Positions 1 to 7,717 of a stretch of 42,011 nt of DNA are shown in pieces (position 1 is the stretch's first letter; every line of letters starts with the position of its first letter). The notes under the pieces were generated by a model. That model had not been told where the DNA came from. It saw nothing but the letters and a program-made list of their open reading frames with translations, and did no database searches. The position numbers and the translations under genes were made by a program. The DNA is from Oscillospiraceae bacterium (GTDB lineage: Bacteria; Bacillota; Clostridia; Oscillospirales; Oscillospiraceae): the NCBI GenBank assembly GCA_910575815.1, contig CAJTFN010000027.1, positions 1-42,011 on the forward strand. Direction: 5' to 3'.

Positions 1-14
1 TGATGCGGCCCTCC

Positions 15-1706
15 TCATTTGACTTCGTGGACAGTTACCGCTGGTACGGCGTCTTCACTTTGTTTGTTGATGTGGATACTTTCCAACCAGCGTATCTCTT
101 GGCGCCGGTTCTCCCCGCTCCCGACCCAATAACGGTGTGGGTGCCTCCGGCGGGTGTGAGGCGTCATCTTCCATCCGCTCCTCCGGGCCTCCTCCTTTCT
201 GGGTACACGCTTTACCGCACGCTTAGTGAGGTCGTACATGGCAATGGGGACAATGTCGCTGATGTCCCCGCCTTGTCGGATAATCGGGGCGGAGGGTATG
301 GGTAATTTCTTTCCTGGGAGATGCGGATTTGGAGGGTTGGGCTGGCCGGAACTGTTCATTTTACGTAGGGCCTTTCGCTGCAAAATCGTCAGAATATGCT
401 TAAAAATGCAAAGCGTAATGGCGACATCAACATCTATTTTGGTAAAGGCCTCTTCTAGGCTGCCCTCAACAAATGGTTTCCCCTCATAAAAGCAAGAACC
501 AACATTAGGTTTCTTCGGCCGCCCAAGTATGGCCACGAAAATGCCTGGAGCGCCTCCCTCCAAGATACACCGGCTAACCAATGCTGCCAAAAATGCATTT
601 CCTTCTGTTGGATAGATGGCCATGACATTGTACGGCATATAGTCCAAAAGGTCCGAGGATATTCCCGCAAAAAGAGTACTCTCTACCCAGGGCATCGGAA
701 GCGAAAGAACGAACTCATTTCTGAACCCGTAAAGGTTCCGACTGGTCTCCCAACTCAGCGCCATTTTCTTGGTAAAAGCAGTCGTGGATTCTGCCGTGTC
801 CCTAACGAAGGGCTGGTTGTCCTGGGATACTTCCCTAAAAAAATCCTGTATCATGTTGTTGCGGTCATAGTATCCCAAGACTGGGGCAAGACCGCCGCGA
901 ATCCAGCCCTTTTCCACGGTTTCATCTGCTGTTGGGCTTTCCGTAAGGGCAGGTAGAACGTTGTACCGGATTCCGTTTTTGATAGATTCTTCCTCGAAAA
1001 CAGAGTTCTTCATATCACGCTTTCTTTTCATGTAGCCGATATAGGCAACCAGCTTTGTCAAAAGCCGAGCCTCCTCATTGCGACCCTCAAGCTCACTTGA
1101 CTCTTTTCGCACAGACTCCCATACGGGCATGTCATCAGCGGCGCTAATCAGTATAGCGGTGTCATCTTTTCTCATTAAGCAGGAGAACAAACAATAGTCT
1201 ACGGTTCCGCGGGCAAAACTTTTTGTTGTTGCCTCATTAAAAAAGGAAATTCGCCCAAAGAACGCTTTTTGAATTGGATAACCGGAAGGAAGCTCAATAA
1301 GAATGGGTTCATCTGCTGCGGATTCTTGCAGGTCTTGAATGCTAAGACAGAAATCCTGAATTCTTAATTCCTTTTCCATGAAGTCAATTGTTTCCGGCAT
1401 AAAGCTGTAAACGATGCGATGTGTGTTCCAATAGCCGGCCAAGAGGGTTCGGACAAGACAAATATAATCTCCCATCCTGTCTTCCTGACAAATATCGTAA
1501 TAGTGCTGCATGGACTCTGCTGGGACATTTGGTGGGTCAGAAGGATTTCCGGTCAGACCAAAACATTCTGAATAATCTTTATATTGCATCTTAAAGTCAT
1601 CCATTTTCTTTCGAAATTCAACGGGGTTTTGCGTTTCGATGCCCATAATGCGGCCCAGCACTTTATCCAGGCTGCTAATACTTTTGCTTTTCTTTTGCTT
1701 CGCCAT
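15..1706 (-). CDS. Hypothetical protein, 563 aa, with C-terminal His/Arg motif
   Basis: I do not recognise a defined enzyme family. The open frame continues upstream, but ATG at 1706 follows a GAGGGGG ribosome binding site and the upstream part is low-complexity frame, so I start there (MAKQKKSKS). The protein is mixed alpha/beta with no signal peptide or membrane segment. Its last 60 residues carry a basic motif, PHTRRRHPHRYWVGSG followed about ten residues later by RWLESIHIN. A similar H-x-R-x-x-H-x-R-x-W pattern ends many uncharacterised phage and plasmid proteins of Clostridia, which is memory of the pattern rather than a search result. The gene is complete, stopping 15 bases from the window edge. 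A hairpin terminator and a copy of the recurring bipartite element lie upstream. Confidence 0.75.
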   Translation of the reverse strand: MAKQKKSKSISSLDKVLGRIMGIETQNPVEFRKKMDDFKMQYKDYSECFGLTGNPSDPPNVPAESMQHYYDICQEDRMGDYICLVRTLLAGYWNTHRIVYSFMPETIDFMEKELRIQDFCLSIQDLQESAADEPILIELPSGYPIQKAFFGRISFFNEATTKSFARGTVDYCLFSCLMRKDDTAILISAADDMPVWESVRKESSELEGRNEEARLLTKLVAYIGYMKRKRDMKNSVFEEESIKNGIRYNVLPALTESPTADETVEKGWIRGGLAPVLGYYDRNNMIQDFFREVSQDNQPFVRDTAESTTAFTKKMALSWETSRNLYGFRNEFVLSLPMPWVESTLFAGISSDLLDYMPYNVMAIYPTEGNAFLAALVSRCILEGGAPGIFVAILGRPKKPNVGSCFYEGKPFVEGSLEEAFTKIDVDVAITLCIFKHILTILQRKALRKMNSSGQPNPPNPHLPGKKLPIPSAPIIRQGGDISDIVPIAMYDLTKRAVKRVPRKEEARRSGWKMTPHTRRRHPHRYWVGSGENRRQEIRWLESIHINKQSEDAVPAVTVHEVK

Positions 1707-1866
1707 ATTTCGCCCCCTCACGCAGAAAAAATGCAGTATGAAATTCTTCGCATTTTTGAAAAACTTCTGTAAAATGCGTTCATGTTTTGAGCTTACATTA
1801 TGCAGAGCCGATGTGTCAAATGTTGTACCAAAAAATTTGCAAAAACTTCTTCGCAGTAGACAAAAT

Positions 1867-1903
1867 GTAAAAAGGCCGGCCCCACTATCGGATTCCCGGC
1901 CTT
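1867..1903 (-). terminator. Rho-independent terminator in the leader of the 563-aa gene
   Basis: On the minus strand AAGGCCGG and CCGGCCTT pair around an 18-nt loop and are followed by TTTTT. It lies between the bipartite element at 1926-1982 and the start codon at 1706, so it may end a short leader RNA or act as an attenuator. Confidence 0.55.
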
Positions 1904-1925
1904 GTGTTAGTTTCACAGACAGTCT

Positions 1926-1982
1926 TTGGTTTGACAGGAAGAAGCGGACCATGGGGTGGCAGACCTCCTCCACGCCCGACAC
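1926..1982 (-). repeat. Bipartite intergenic element, copy 1
   Basis: Minus strand: TGTCGGGC, 29 nt, then CTTCTTCCTGTCAAACC. It is one of ten copies in the window and lies upstream of the minus-strand gene starting at 1706. Confidence 0.6.
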
Positions 1983-2063
1983 CGTTAAGTTTGGTGTTGG
2001 AAGTGGAGCAAATCTGCTCCTGCTCCACGCTCCTTTACAAAACCAAAAACAAGCGCATAGGGA

Positions 2064-2089
2064 AAAGACTCCGCGGCAGCAGAGTCTTT
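2064..2089 (-). terminator. Terminator of the 157-aa gene
   Basis: Inverted repeat AAAGACTC / GAGTCTTT followed on the minus strand by TTTCCC, about 20 nt after the stop codon of the gene ending at 2110. Confidence 0.65.
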
Positions 2090-2109
2090 CTTACGTGGGA
2101 GGGTGCGTA

Positions 2110-2583
2110 TCAATAGCACTTTGCGACGACCTCAATGCCGTCTATCGTTAAACCATTCTCCTTGAGGTGCGGCAGCCACTCCTCTGCCAAGAGTTCTCCA
2201 CCGCCAACGGCGTACGCGGCCAGCAGAGACTCCATGAGGTCAACCTCGACTGTGATTCCCGCTTGCTTCATGGCGGCCACAGTCCTTTCGTTGGTCAGGT
2301 GCTTCTTTTTGTAGCTGGCAGCTTCTTTATTGCGAAGGATTTCCTCAACATCTCTAACGAGAAACGTAGCCATTTCTATTGCGGGATATCCCGTGTGGTG
2401 GGCGTCAGAAAGCAACTCCGCCTCGAAGTGCTTTATGTTCCTGTTCAGCTGGGTGAGCAGTAAGCAGGTTTGGCGGGCAGTCTTGACCGAAACGGCGACA
2501 TCTTCGCGCGTCAAGGCTTCAATCATGATTTCCTGAGTCAGCCGCTCCTCCGTGAGGGGCTTTGCAATATAGACAGGCATCAT
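2110..2583 (-). CDS. Hypothetical protein, 157 aa; paralogue of the 7718-8236 gene
   Basis: Function unknown. The protein is mainly helical, without signal peptide or membrane segment. It is a diverged paralogue of the 172-aa protein at 7718-8236: VSVKTARQTCLL corresponds to ISVETAREACLQ, TVAAMKQAGI to TKAAMEKAGI, and GIEVVAKCY to DVYRIADCY. The two copies are on opposite strands 5 kb apart, so this looks like a family that has duplicated within the element. Two adjacent ATG codons (2583, 2580) follow GGGAGAGA; the second has slightly better spacing. A GCATATAACG promoter-like box lies 68 bp upstream. Confidence 0.75.
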   Translation of the reverse strand: MMPVYIAKPLTEERLTQEIMIEALTREDVAVSVKTARQTCLLLTQLNRNIKHFEAELLSDAHHTGYPAIEMATFLVRDVEEILRNKEAASYKKKHLTNERTVAAMKQAGITVEVDLMESLLAAYAVGGGELLAEEWLPHLKENGLTIDGIEVVAKCY

Positions 2584-2650
2584 TCACATTCTCTCCCTTC
2601 TAATTCTCGAATGTCCATTTTTACTATCCTTTCCAAATGCGAGTTTGATT

Positions 2651-2660
2651 CGTTATATGC
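2651..2660 (-). promoter_or_regulatory. GCATAYMATA-type promoter box
   Basis: Minus strand CTGCATATAACG, 68 bp upstream of the 157-aa gene. A weaker match to the consensus than the others (ends ACG). Confidence 0.35.
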
Positions 2661-2775
2661 AGATATTTTGAAAAGTATTCTGAGTAGAAAAGATGGCCGA
2701 GAGGATAGCACCCGATATTGTGTGTGAAGTTAGTTACTTCCACTCAAAAGCTGCGAAGGCGTTCAGTCTGATAGA

Positions 2776-2810
2776 AAGCGACCGTCCCGAAAAGTCCGGG
2801 CCGGTCGCTT
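2776..2810 (-). terminator. Terminator of the frameshifted 3-kb gene
   Basis: AAGCGACCG / CGGTCGCTT hairpin with an inner CCCGG/CGGGA arm, followed on the minus strand by TCTATC. The 2584-2887 interval otherwise contains only the promoter box at 2651. Confidence 0.6.
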
Positions 2811-2887
2811 CTATTAGCTATATCGGGCAGCTTGACGCACAGTGATAAGATTGCGGGAGTGTGCTGCCCGAGTGGGCGCAGCTTATA

Positions 2888-3609
2888 TTACCTGGGTTTT
2901 AGCACCTGTTTGAGTGCGTCCGCCAACTTTTTCAATCCCTTTTTATCCATCGCCTTCAGTTGCTCCGCCAGCTCACGGCGAATATTGGTGACCTTCTCAT
3001 AAGTCTCGTTCTGTCGGGCGGCCCATATGGGGTGGATGCCTGAATGTTCATCAGCCGGCTTCCGTCAGGGAATGTGTAGGGTTCGCCGGTGATTACTGTC
3101 TGCATGCTGGCATAGGTATTCATAGCACTCTGTACGGCTTCCTCAAAAGAAAATTTGGCTTTTGGATTTTCCCCCTTGTACTCGGAATAGATTTTTCGCA
3201 TTTTATCCAGACATTCCAGGGCGAGAGCGCAATCTTTCTCAATTTCCTTGCTAACGGATTCCCTGTCTGCAATATCCTTCTCCCCGTGTGTGCGGGGCCG
3301 TAATTCTTCGCATCTAGCCTCTGCCTGCTCTTTTTTGAGACACAACGTGACAAAATAAACGAGCTTCCCCTGCTTCGCGAGATATTGATGGAAAAGCTCC
3401 GGTATAGCTTGAGCTTTGGTGAGTTGCGAAAACCATTGTCCGATTCGTACCGCCCCTTCGAACTGAGTGTCTTTGTCAATTAAAGACCTAACAAACATCT
3501 CCATTAGCTCGCCTGGTAATAAGCCTGCTTGATACGACTTCAGATAAAGCTGTTCGTATTCTTCATCGCTTAGGGAAATCTCAAGATTTCGAGTGGATTT
3601 AACTGACAT
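2888..3609 (-). pseudogene. Coiled hypothetical gene interrupted by a frameshift near 3040
   Basis: The open frame runs from 3609 to 2956, but its last residues (TPYGPPDRTRLMRRSP) look out of frame. Shifting one base near 3040 gives a convincing helical tail (RQNETYEKVTNIRREL...KKGLKKLADALKQVL) ending at a TAA at 2888. I therefore annotate one gene with a frameshift, either a real mutation or an assembly error. The start at 3609 (MSVKSTRNLEISLSDEEYEQL) is preferred to ATG 3615 because GGAG lies 7 nt before it. The N-terminus resembles a ribbon-helix-helix or accessory mobilisation-type opening, but I cannot assign a function. The gene is divergent from the XRE regulator. Confidence 0.6.
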
Positions 3610-3667
3610 TTCCATTCTCCTTTCGTCCGCCTACGGTCTGCTGCGCATATTATTTTACCATACTAAT

Positions 3668-3703
3668 CTTATTGGGTCTATACTTATCGTTGCTGATATA
3701 GAC
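3668..3703. promoter_or_regulatory. Shared XRE operator/promoter, inverted repeat
   Basis: CTTATTGGGTCTATACT recurs at 5002-5018 upstream of the four-HTH gene. Here it includes GTCTATA-N13-TATAGAC, an inverted repeat suited to a dimeric HTH repressor. A plus-strand GCATATTATT box lies just upstream at 3645. The sharing suggests that one regulator controls both divergent regions. Confidence 0.55.
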
Positions 3704-3759
3704 TAAATACGCCTAGTTTGGATATATTAAACACATCAGAGCTGTATGGTGGTGTGGAC

Positions 3760-4080
3760 ATGGATTTCAAGCAGGGCGGAAAAGCATTGCAGGAGAAAAG
3801 AAAAAATAGCGGGTTGACCCAGGAGGCGCTCGGGGAGAGGGCTGGTGTATCCACTGTTACCGTATCCAGAATTGAGCGAGGAGTGCTGGTCCCTTCGCTT
3901 TCTACGCTTATTTGCCTGTGCAACGCCCTGGAAACTGGGTCGGATTCCATATTGGCTGCTTACATCCACGCAGCTTCGCCAGTACGGTGGAGCCCGCTTG
4001 TTCAGAAGCTGGAAAATCTGGATGCCGACAAGAAACGAAGGGCAGAAGCAATGATTGAGAGCATCCTGGATAATATCTAA
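3760..4080 (+). CDS. XRE-family HTH transcriptional regulator, 106 aa
   Basis: Short DNA-binding repressor of the Cro/CI (HTH_3) type. The HTH covers roughly residues 7-62: KALQEKRKNSGLTQEALGERAGVSTVTVSRIERG is represented by GLTQEALGERAGVS (helix 2 and turn) and TVTVSRIERG (recognition helix). A helical C-terminal tail (KKRRAEAMIESILDNI) follows and may dimerise. A TTG at 3718 would add 14 residues, but ATG 3760, preceded by GGTGGTG, starts exactly before the domain. The upstream inverted repeat at 3668-3703 is the likely autoregulatory site. Confidence 0.85.
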   Translation: MDFKQGGKALQEKRKNSGLTQEALGERAGVSTVTVSRIERGVLVPSLSTLICLCNALETGSDSILAAYIHAASPVRWSPLVQKLENLDADKKRRAEAMIESILDNI

Positions 4081-4134
4081 TTTTGGTTCCTTCTCGCGCC
4101 TAATGGCGGGCCTTATGGCGCGGACTTCGGTAAT

Positions 4135-4953
4135 CTACGTATCGCCTTGGCAGGGGGACTTTCCCATCCTCTTTTCAGAAACAAGTCTTAGGGCTTCATC
4201 AATCTTTTTTTGTGTCTGCTCCAAAGGACATGGTGTAGTGCCGTTCTCAATGCTTACGATAGTGGACCTATGCAGGCCGGATTTCATAGCCAGGTCTGCT
4301 TGTGTTAAGTCAAGTTCTTCACGTCGCATGCGTATTTCCTCGCCATAAAGTATTGGCGTCCCCTTTTGCTGCGAACCCGTATCAAGTCCAAGCACCATTT
4401 TTATTTTTCGCAGTGTTTGCCCCCTTGGAGCTGGTGTAGCGTTTGTTTCGATACTTAATACAGTAACCCGGTGTACACCTGCTTTCCTGGCAACCTCCGC
4501 CTGCGTCAGCCCAAGCTCTTCTCGACGAACGCGAAGTTCTTCGCCCAGAGAGCATCCCCCTTTTGGCATGGGCCTTTCGCCAAGGCTAAGTGCTTCTTTG
4601 ATTCGTCGCAGGTTCTGTCCTCTTGGGTTCGGGGTAAAACCGGTCTCGATATTCGCTATAGTGGCTCTGTGCAGCCCCGCTCTTTTCGCAAGTTCCGTCC
4701 GCGACAAACCAAGTTGGCCTCGCCGCAGCCAGATTCTTTCGCCAATAGATGATTGTTTATCCCCTGAAGATGTCAACAAGGAGATATTCAATGCTGATTC
4801 AATTTGATACACGATTCCGAAAGGGGGAAATTGAACTTTGCCCGACTCAATATCTTGAAATGTTGATGGGTTAATACCTGCCATTTTTGCTGCTTCTTCA
4901 CAACTCAACCTCAATTCCTCGCGGCGGCTACGAATCTTTTTCCCGATGTCCAT
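4135..4953 (-). CDS. Quadruple HTH (XRE) protein, 272 aa
   Basis: Four tandem HTH_3/XRE domains make up almost the whole protein, at about 66-residue spacing: residues 2-55, 70-125, 136-192 and 204-258. Each has the signature R-R-E-x-L-x-L-[ST]-x-x-E-[AL]-A-x-[KR]-[AS]-G-[LVI] followed by a recognition helix (STFQDIESG, ATIANIETG, VTVLSIETN, STIVSIENG). Domains 2-4 also share a P-x-x-x-x-x-Q-x-x-x-[RK]-I extension, so they arose by internal duplication. Single-domain XRE proteins are usual, and four are not. ATG 4953 follows GGGAGG by 7 nt. No effector or peptidase domain is present, so it may be an architectural or multi-site operator-binding protein. Confidence 0.85.
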   Translation of the reverse strand: MDIGKKIRSRREELRLSCEEAAKMAGINPSTFQDIESGKVQFPPFGIVYQIESALNISLLTSSGDKQSSIGERIWLRRGQLGLSRTELAKRAGLHRATIANIETGFTPNPRGQNLRRIKEALSLGERPMPKGGCSLGEELRVRREELGLTQAEVARKAGVHRVTVLSIETNATPAPRGQTLRKIKMVLGLDTGSQQKGTPILYGEEIRMRREELDLTQADLAMKSGLHRSTIVSIENGTTPCPLEQTQKKIDEALRLVSEKRMGKSPCQGDT

Positions 4954-4985
4954 GTGGTTCCCTCCCATCGTTGCAAATTGTGGTT

Positions 4986-4997
4986 ATTATATCATGC
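4986..4997 (-). promoter_or_regulatory. Promoter -10 region of the quadruple HTH gene
   Basis: Minus strand GCATGATATAAT, an extended -10 (TGATATAAT). It lies beside the second copy of the CTTATTGGGTCTATACT operator half at 5002-5018. Confidence 0.5.
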
Positions 4998-5001
4998 TAG
5001 G

Positions 5002-5028
5002 CTTATTGGGTCTATACTAATCACTTGC
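5002..5028. promoter_or_regulatory. Second copy of the XRE operator sequence
   Basis: CTTATTGGGTCTATACT is identical to 3668-3684, and the following ATC and TTGC are also shared, but the TATAGAC right arm is missing here. Confidence 0.5.
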
Positions 5029-5076
5029 GATTATTTTGTACAACTAAGCGATGCGCCCGGAAGCTGACAGAAAAAT

Positions 5077-5103
5077 GGTCACCCTGGAAATTCCAGGGTG
5101 ACC
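5077..5103 (-). terminator. Terminator after the SBP fragment
   Basis: Perfect 11-bp inverted repeat GGTCACCCTGG / CCAGGGTGACC, followed on the minus strand by ATTTTTC. Confidence 0.75.
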
Positions 5104-5113
5104 GTCTTCTTCT

Positions 5114-5557
5114 CTACGGGTGGACTATCCGCGACAATGGGTGGAAATAATCATTGCATTGCGCCTGTGCTTGCTGGAGCGCCTCCCCGGCGGAACAAAC
5201 ACCTAAAACCGCCTTCTGGATTTGGGTGGCAAGAATGTTTTCTAGTTGCAGTTCACTGAAATTCTGGTAATACCCGCTATTTCCCCGGCGCTGTGCGGAG
5301 GGAAAGCTCTGGCGGGCGGCAGATAACCAGGGGTACATTTCAATGATATCCCGATTGCCGTAAGCGGATATACATGGTGACAAACCACCCAAAAGGGTAA
5401 ATACCGGAGCAATCAAATCTGAGTACAGCCAAGTCAGAAATTCACAGGTTGCTTCCGGGCGGGTACAGCTTTGGGTTATACCAACAACTCCGCCGCCCAG
5501 CAGGGGGCGCCCGCCAGGTACTGGCGCGAATCCTAGCTTCCCTGCAATACTGGACAT
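5114..5557 (-). pseudogene. C-terminal remnant of an ABC sugar-binding protein
   Basis: The frame reads like the C-terminal third of an extracellular solute-binding protein (SBP family 1): GKLGFAPVPGGRP, GGGVVGITQSC, EATCEFLTWLYSD, then YPWLSAARQSFPSAQRR and a final helix LENILATQIQKAVLG. Intact family members have about 400 residues with a lipoprotein signal, while only about 145 residues remain here. No signal peptide, ribosome binding site or partner permease is present. A strong terminator follows directly. The family recognition is by eye and moderately firm. The fragment appears to be chromosomal debris captured or left behind in the element. Confidence 0.55.
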
Positions 5558-5559
5558 CT

Positions 5560-5808
5560 TTAGATTCAGAATGTGAGAAGCATGCGGAATTTGTGGATGA
5601 GTATTCTGAGCCATTCAATACAATTTATTTTGCTCGCCAGGACAACACCGAAGTTAAAATTGAGGTCCTTGATAAGGACGGAACATCTGGAAATGACACT
5701 ATGGGTATTCTCACCGCGACTTTAGGACCAGGGGAACAGTTGATGTGGACTGATGAGCCCACGTCGACGGGTGAGGCGTTGGTTTCCGCAGTGATTGAGA
5801 CCCAGTAG
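5560..5808 (+). pseudogene. C-terminal remnant of a C2-like or beta-sandwich protein
   Basis: The plus-strand frame downstream of the SBP remnant becomes protein-like only after about 5560: PFNTIYFARQDNTEVKIEVLD, KDGTSGNDTMG and GEALVSAVIETQ before the stop. The EVLDKDG...ND pattern suggests a C2-type beta-sandwich end, but this is a weak match. There is no start codon with a ribosome binding site at the domain boundary. It meets the SBP remnant tail to head near 5557, consistent with a deletion junction. Confidence 0.3.
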
Positions 5809-5893
5809 GGATGCGGTTTATCAAAAGTGATTGGCAGCTGTTTTAATGTTGGCATCATTCGGCCCGACATGGCTTCGTGGGCATCCTCACTTC

Positions 5894-5953
5894 TGTGCCG
5901 GGCAAAGCTAGGCCACATGCCTGATTCAAAATCTCTTTTTGCCTGATGCAAAG
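5894..5953 (+). repeat. Bipartite intergenic element, copy 2
   Basis: TGTGCCGGGC, 29 nt, then CTCTTTTTGCCTGATGCAAA. It has the same spacing as the other copies, but the right half is diverged at its end. Confidence 0.5.
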
Positions 5954-6045
5954 GTGATATAAGCTTAATTTACAATGAAAAATATGGGCATATGACATTT
6001 GCGCGCTTTCCCGTGTTGCCATTTCTGTAACGTTCTTTCATAAGA

Positions 6046-6077
6046 AGGCCCGAGAAGTCCTAAGACTTCTCGGGCCT
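6046..6077 (-). terminator. Perfect 14-bp hairpin terminator
   Basis: AGGCCCGAGAAGTC / GACTTCTCGGGCCT with a 4-nt loop, followed on the minus strand by TTCTTATG. It closes the short transcription unit that begins at the promoter at 6204-6213. Confidence 0.6.
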
Positions 6078-6098
6078 ATACTCTGTCATTATTCCTAC

Positions 6099-6179
6099 TT
6101 ATGGACGGGGTATTCTGCACACGGGGATAGACCTAGCGAATCGGGCTATGAACTGCAGAATTTCCTTTTTGGCAGGCAT
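6099..6179 (-). CDS. Possible 26-residue peptide or leader ORF
   Basis: Minus-strand ATG 6179 follows AAAGGTGG and a GCATACAATA promoter box at 6213, and encodes MPAKKEILQFIARF and 12 more residues before TAA. A perfect hairpin terminator comes 20 nt after the stop. Promoter, ribosome binding site, ORF and terminator form a complete unit of about 150 nt. It may be a real small peptide, or the 5' end of a gene that lost its body in the rearrangement that left the 5.1-5.8 kb remnants. Confidence 0.35.
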   Translation of the reverse strand: MPAKKEILQFIARFARSIPVCRIPRP

Positions 6180-6203
6180 CCCCTACACCACCTTTCTTTT
6201 CAC

Positions 6204-6213
6204 TATTGTATGC
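6204..6213 (-). promoter_or_regulatory. GCATACAATA promoter box, leftward
   Basis: Consensus GCATACAATA on the minus strand, 24 nt before the ATG of the 26-codon ORF. No -35 hexamer is evident. Confidence 0.5.
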
Positions 6214-6241
6214 GCCTGTGAAAACCGCGATTTATCCTATC

Positions 6242-6304
6242 TGTGTCGAGACTCAAACAGGCCCATGTCCCACGAGCCCGCTCTCTTCTTGGCAAAATCA
6301 AAAA
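6242..6304 (+). repeat. Bipartite intergenic element, copy 3
   Basis: TGTGTCGAG, then CTCTCTTCTTGGCAAAATC about 31 nt later. It lies directly upstream of the cca promoter box at 6315. Confidence 0.6.
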
Positions 6305-6314
6305 TGGGCCATCC

Positions 6315-6324
6315 GCATACAATT
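6315..6324 (+). promoter_or_regulatory. GCATACAATT promoter box of cca
   Basis: Lies 41 nt upstream of the cca start codon and 10 nt downstream of a bipartite element. Confidence 0.5.
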
Positions 6325-6364
6325 CGTTAACAAAACTTTGGGGAAATCAAAAGGAGGAAATGAC

Positions 6365-7702
6365 ATGCGTATTAAACTGCCTTCCGGGGTGAAATTCATT
6401 CTAAACACCCTGACAGCCAAGGGGAAAGAGGCATATATCGTTGGCGGCTGTGTACGGGATACCTATCTCGGGAGAACACCTCATGACTGGGACATCTGTA
6501 CCGCTGCCCTGCCCGAAGAAACAATAAGCATCTTCGAGCAGTCCGGATATGAGGTTATCCCTACAGGCCTCCGACACGGCACGGTTACTGTTCTTATCAA
6601 AGGACAGGGCTACGAAGTCACCACCTTCCGCGAGGACGGAGATTATTCTGACAGCCGGCGCCCGGACAGCGTAAAATTTGTACAATCACTCCAGAGCGAC
6701 CTGGCCCGGCGCGATTTCACGATGAACGCCATGGCCTACTCCCCCGCGGCCGGCCTTGTTGACCCATTCAATGGCCGAAAGGATATCAAAAACAAGGTTA
6801 TTCGTTGTGTTGGCCGTGCGGACAGCCGGTTCTGCGAGGATGGGCTGCGAATCATGCGGGCTCTTAGGTTTGCCGCTGTGACGGGTTTTGCTCTTGAAGA
6901 TTACACCAGGCACGCGGCATGGTGTCAGGCGAATCTTCTTGGAGAGATTGCCTGGGAGAGAAAGCAAAAGGAATTGGTTGAACTGCTCCGGGGCGAGTAC
7001 GCCGGCATGGTCCTGCGTAAGTACAAGGACATCCTGGTTTGGGTCATCCCGGAAATCCGTCCCTGTTTTGGATTTTCCCAAAACAACCCCTACCACGCCT
7101 ATGACGTATGGGAGCATACCGTCCGTGCGGTAGAGACAGCCCCCACGCAGGATATTGCTGTGCGGTTGACCCTTCTCCTCCACGACTTGGGTAAACCCTA
7201 CTGCTATGAGGAGGACGAGAACGGTGTGGGCCACTTCCACGGGCACGGCGAAGTCAGCCAGAAGATTGCCAGGCAAGTCCTGGCCCGCCTGCGGTTCGAT
7301 ACGAACACACTGGAAGCTGTGTCGGAGTTGGTTGGCATCCACGACCGTCGGTTTGAGGCGACGCCCAAGGCCGTCCGGAAGTTCGTGAGCCAAATCGGCC
7401 CTGAACAGTATTTCCGTTTCCTGGAGGTGCGGGCTGGGGATATCCGGGCCCAGGCCCCGGAGCTGGTCGAAAGCCGTATGGAAAAAGTCGCAAAGCTGCG
7501 GCAAATTGGTGAGGAAGTTCTGCTGGAGAAACAGTGTCTTTCCCTGCGGGACCTGGCCGTCAACGGGCATGACCTTATTGCTGCCGGGATGAAATCTGGT
7601 CCTGAGATGGGGCGGGTACTGAACGCTCTGCTGGACAGGGTCATTGAGGACCCGTCCCTGAATGAAAAGAATACCCTGCTGGAGCTAAGCAGGGATGTGT
7701 GA
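6365..7702 (+). CDS. cca: CCA tRNA nucleotidyltransferase, 445 aa
   Basis: Adds or repairs the 3'-CCA end of tRNAs using CTP and ATP. The class II poly(A) polymerase/CCA-adding head is clear: GGCVRD (residues about 25-30), HDWDICTAALPEE carrying the D-x-D metal ligands, RRDFTMNAMAY, and a downstream RxxRFAA-type helix (IMRALRFAAV). A C-terminal HD domain follows (LLLHDLGKP, then HGHGEVSQ). ATG 6365 is chosen because AAGGAGG precedes it and the upstream residues are not conserved-looking. Fourteen-nt downstream starts the next gene, so it heads an operon. Carrying this enzyme fits the tRNA-like genes at 41.3-41.6 kb, which do not encode CCA. The host will normally have its own copy. Confidence 0.93.
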   Translation: MRIKLPSGVKFILNTLTAKGKEAYIVGGCVRDTYLGRTPHDWDICTAALPEETISIFEQSGYEVIPTGLRHGTVTVLIKGQGYEVTTFREDGDYSDSRRPDSVKFVQSLQSDLARRDFTMNAMAYSPAAGLVDPFNGRKDIKNKVIRCVGRADSRFCEDGLRIMRALRFAAVTGFALEDYTRHAAWCQANLLGEIAWERKQKELVELLRGEYAGMVLRKYKDILVWVIPEIRPCFGFSQNNPYHAYDVWEHTVRAVETAPTQDIAVRLTLLLHDLGKPYCYEEDENGVGHFHGHGEVSQKIARQVLARLRFDTNTLEAVSELVGIHDRRFEATPKAVRKFVSQIGPEQYFRFLEVRAGDIRAQAPELVESRMEKVAKLRQIGEEVLLEKQCLSLRDLAVNGHDLIAAGMKSGPEMGRVLNALLDRVIEDPSLNEKNTLLELSRDV

Positions 7703-7717
7703 AAGGAGAAAATAGAT

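Noticed and set aside
6686..7570. 294-aa minus-strand frame opposite cca
   Set aside because: Antisense shadow of the nucleotidyltransferase gene without a ribosome binding site.
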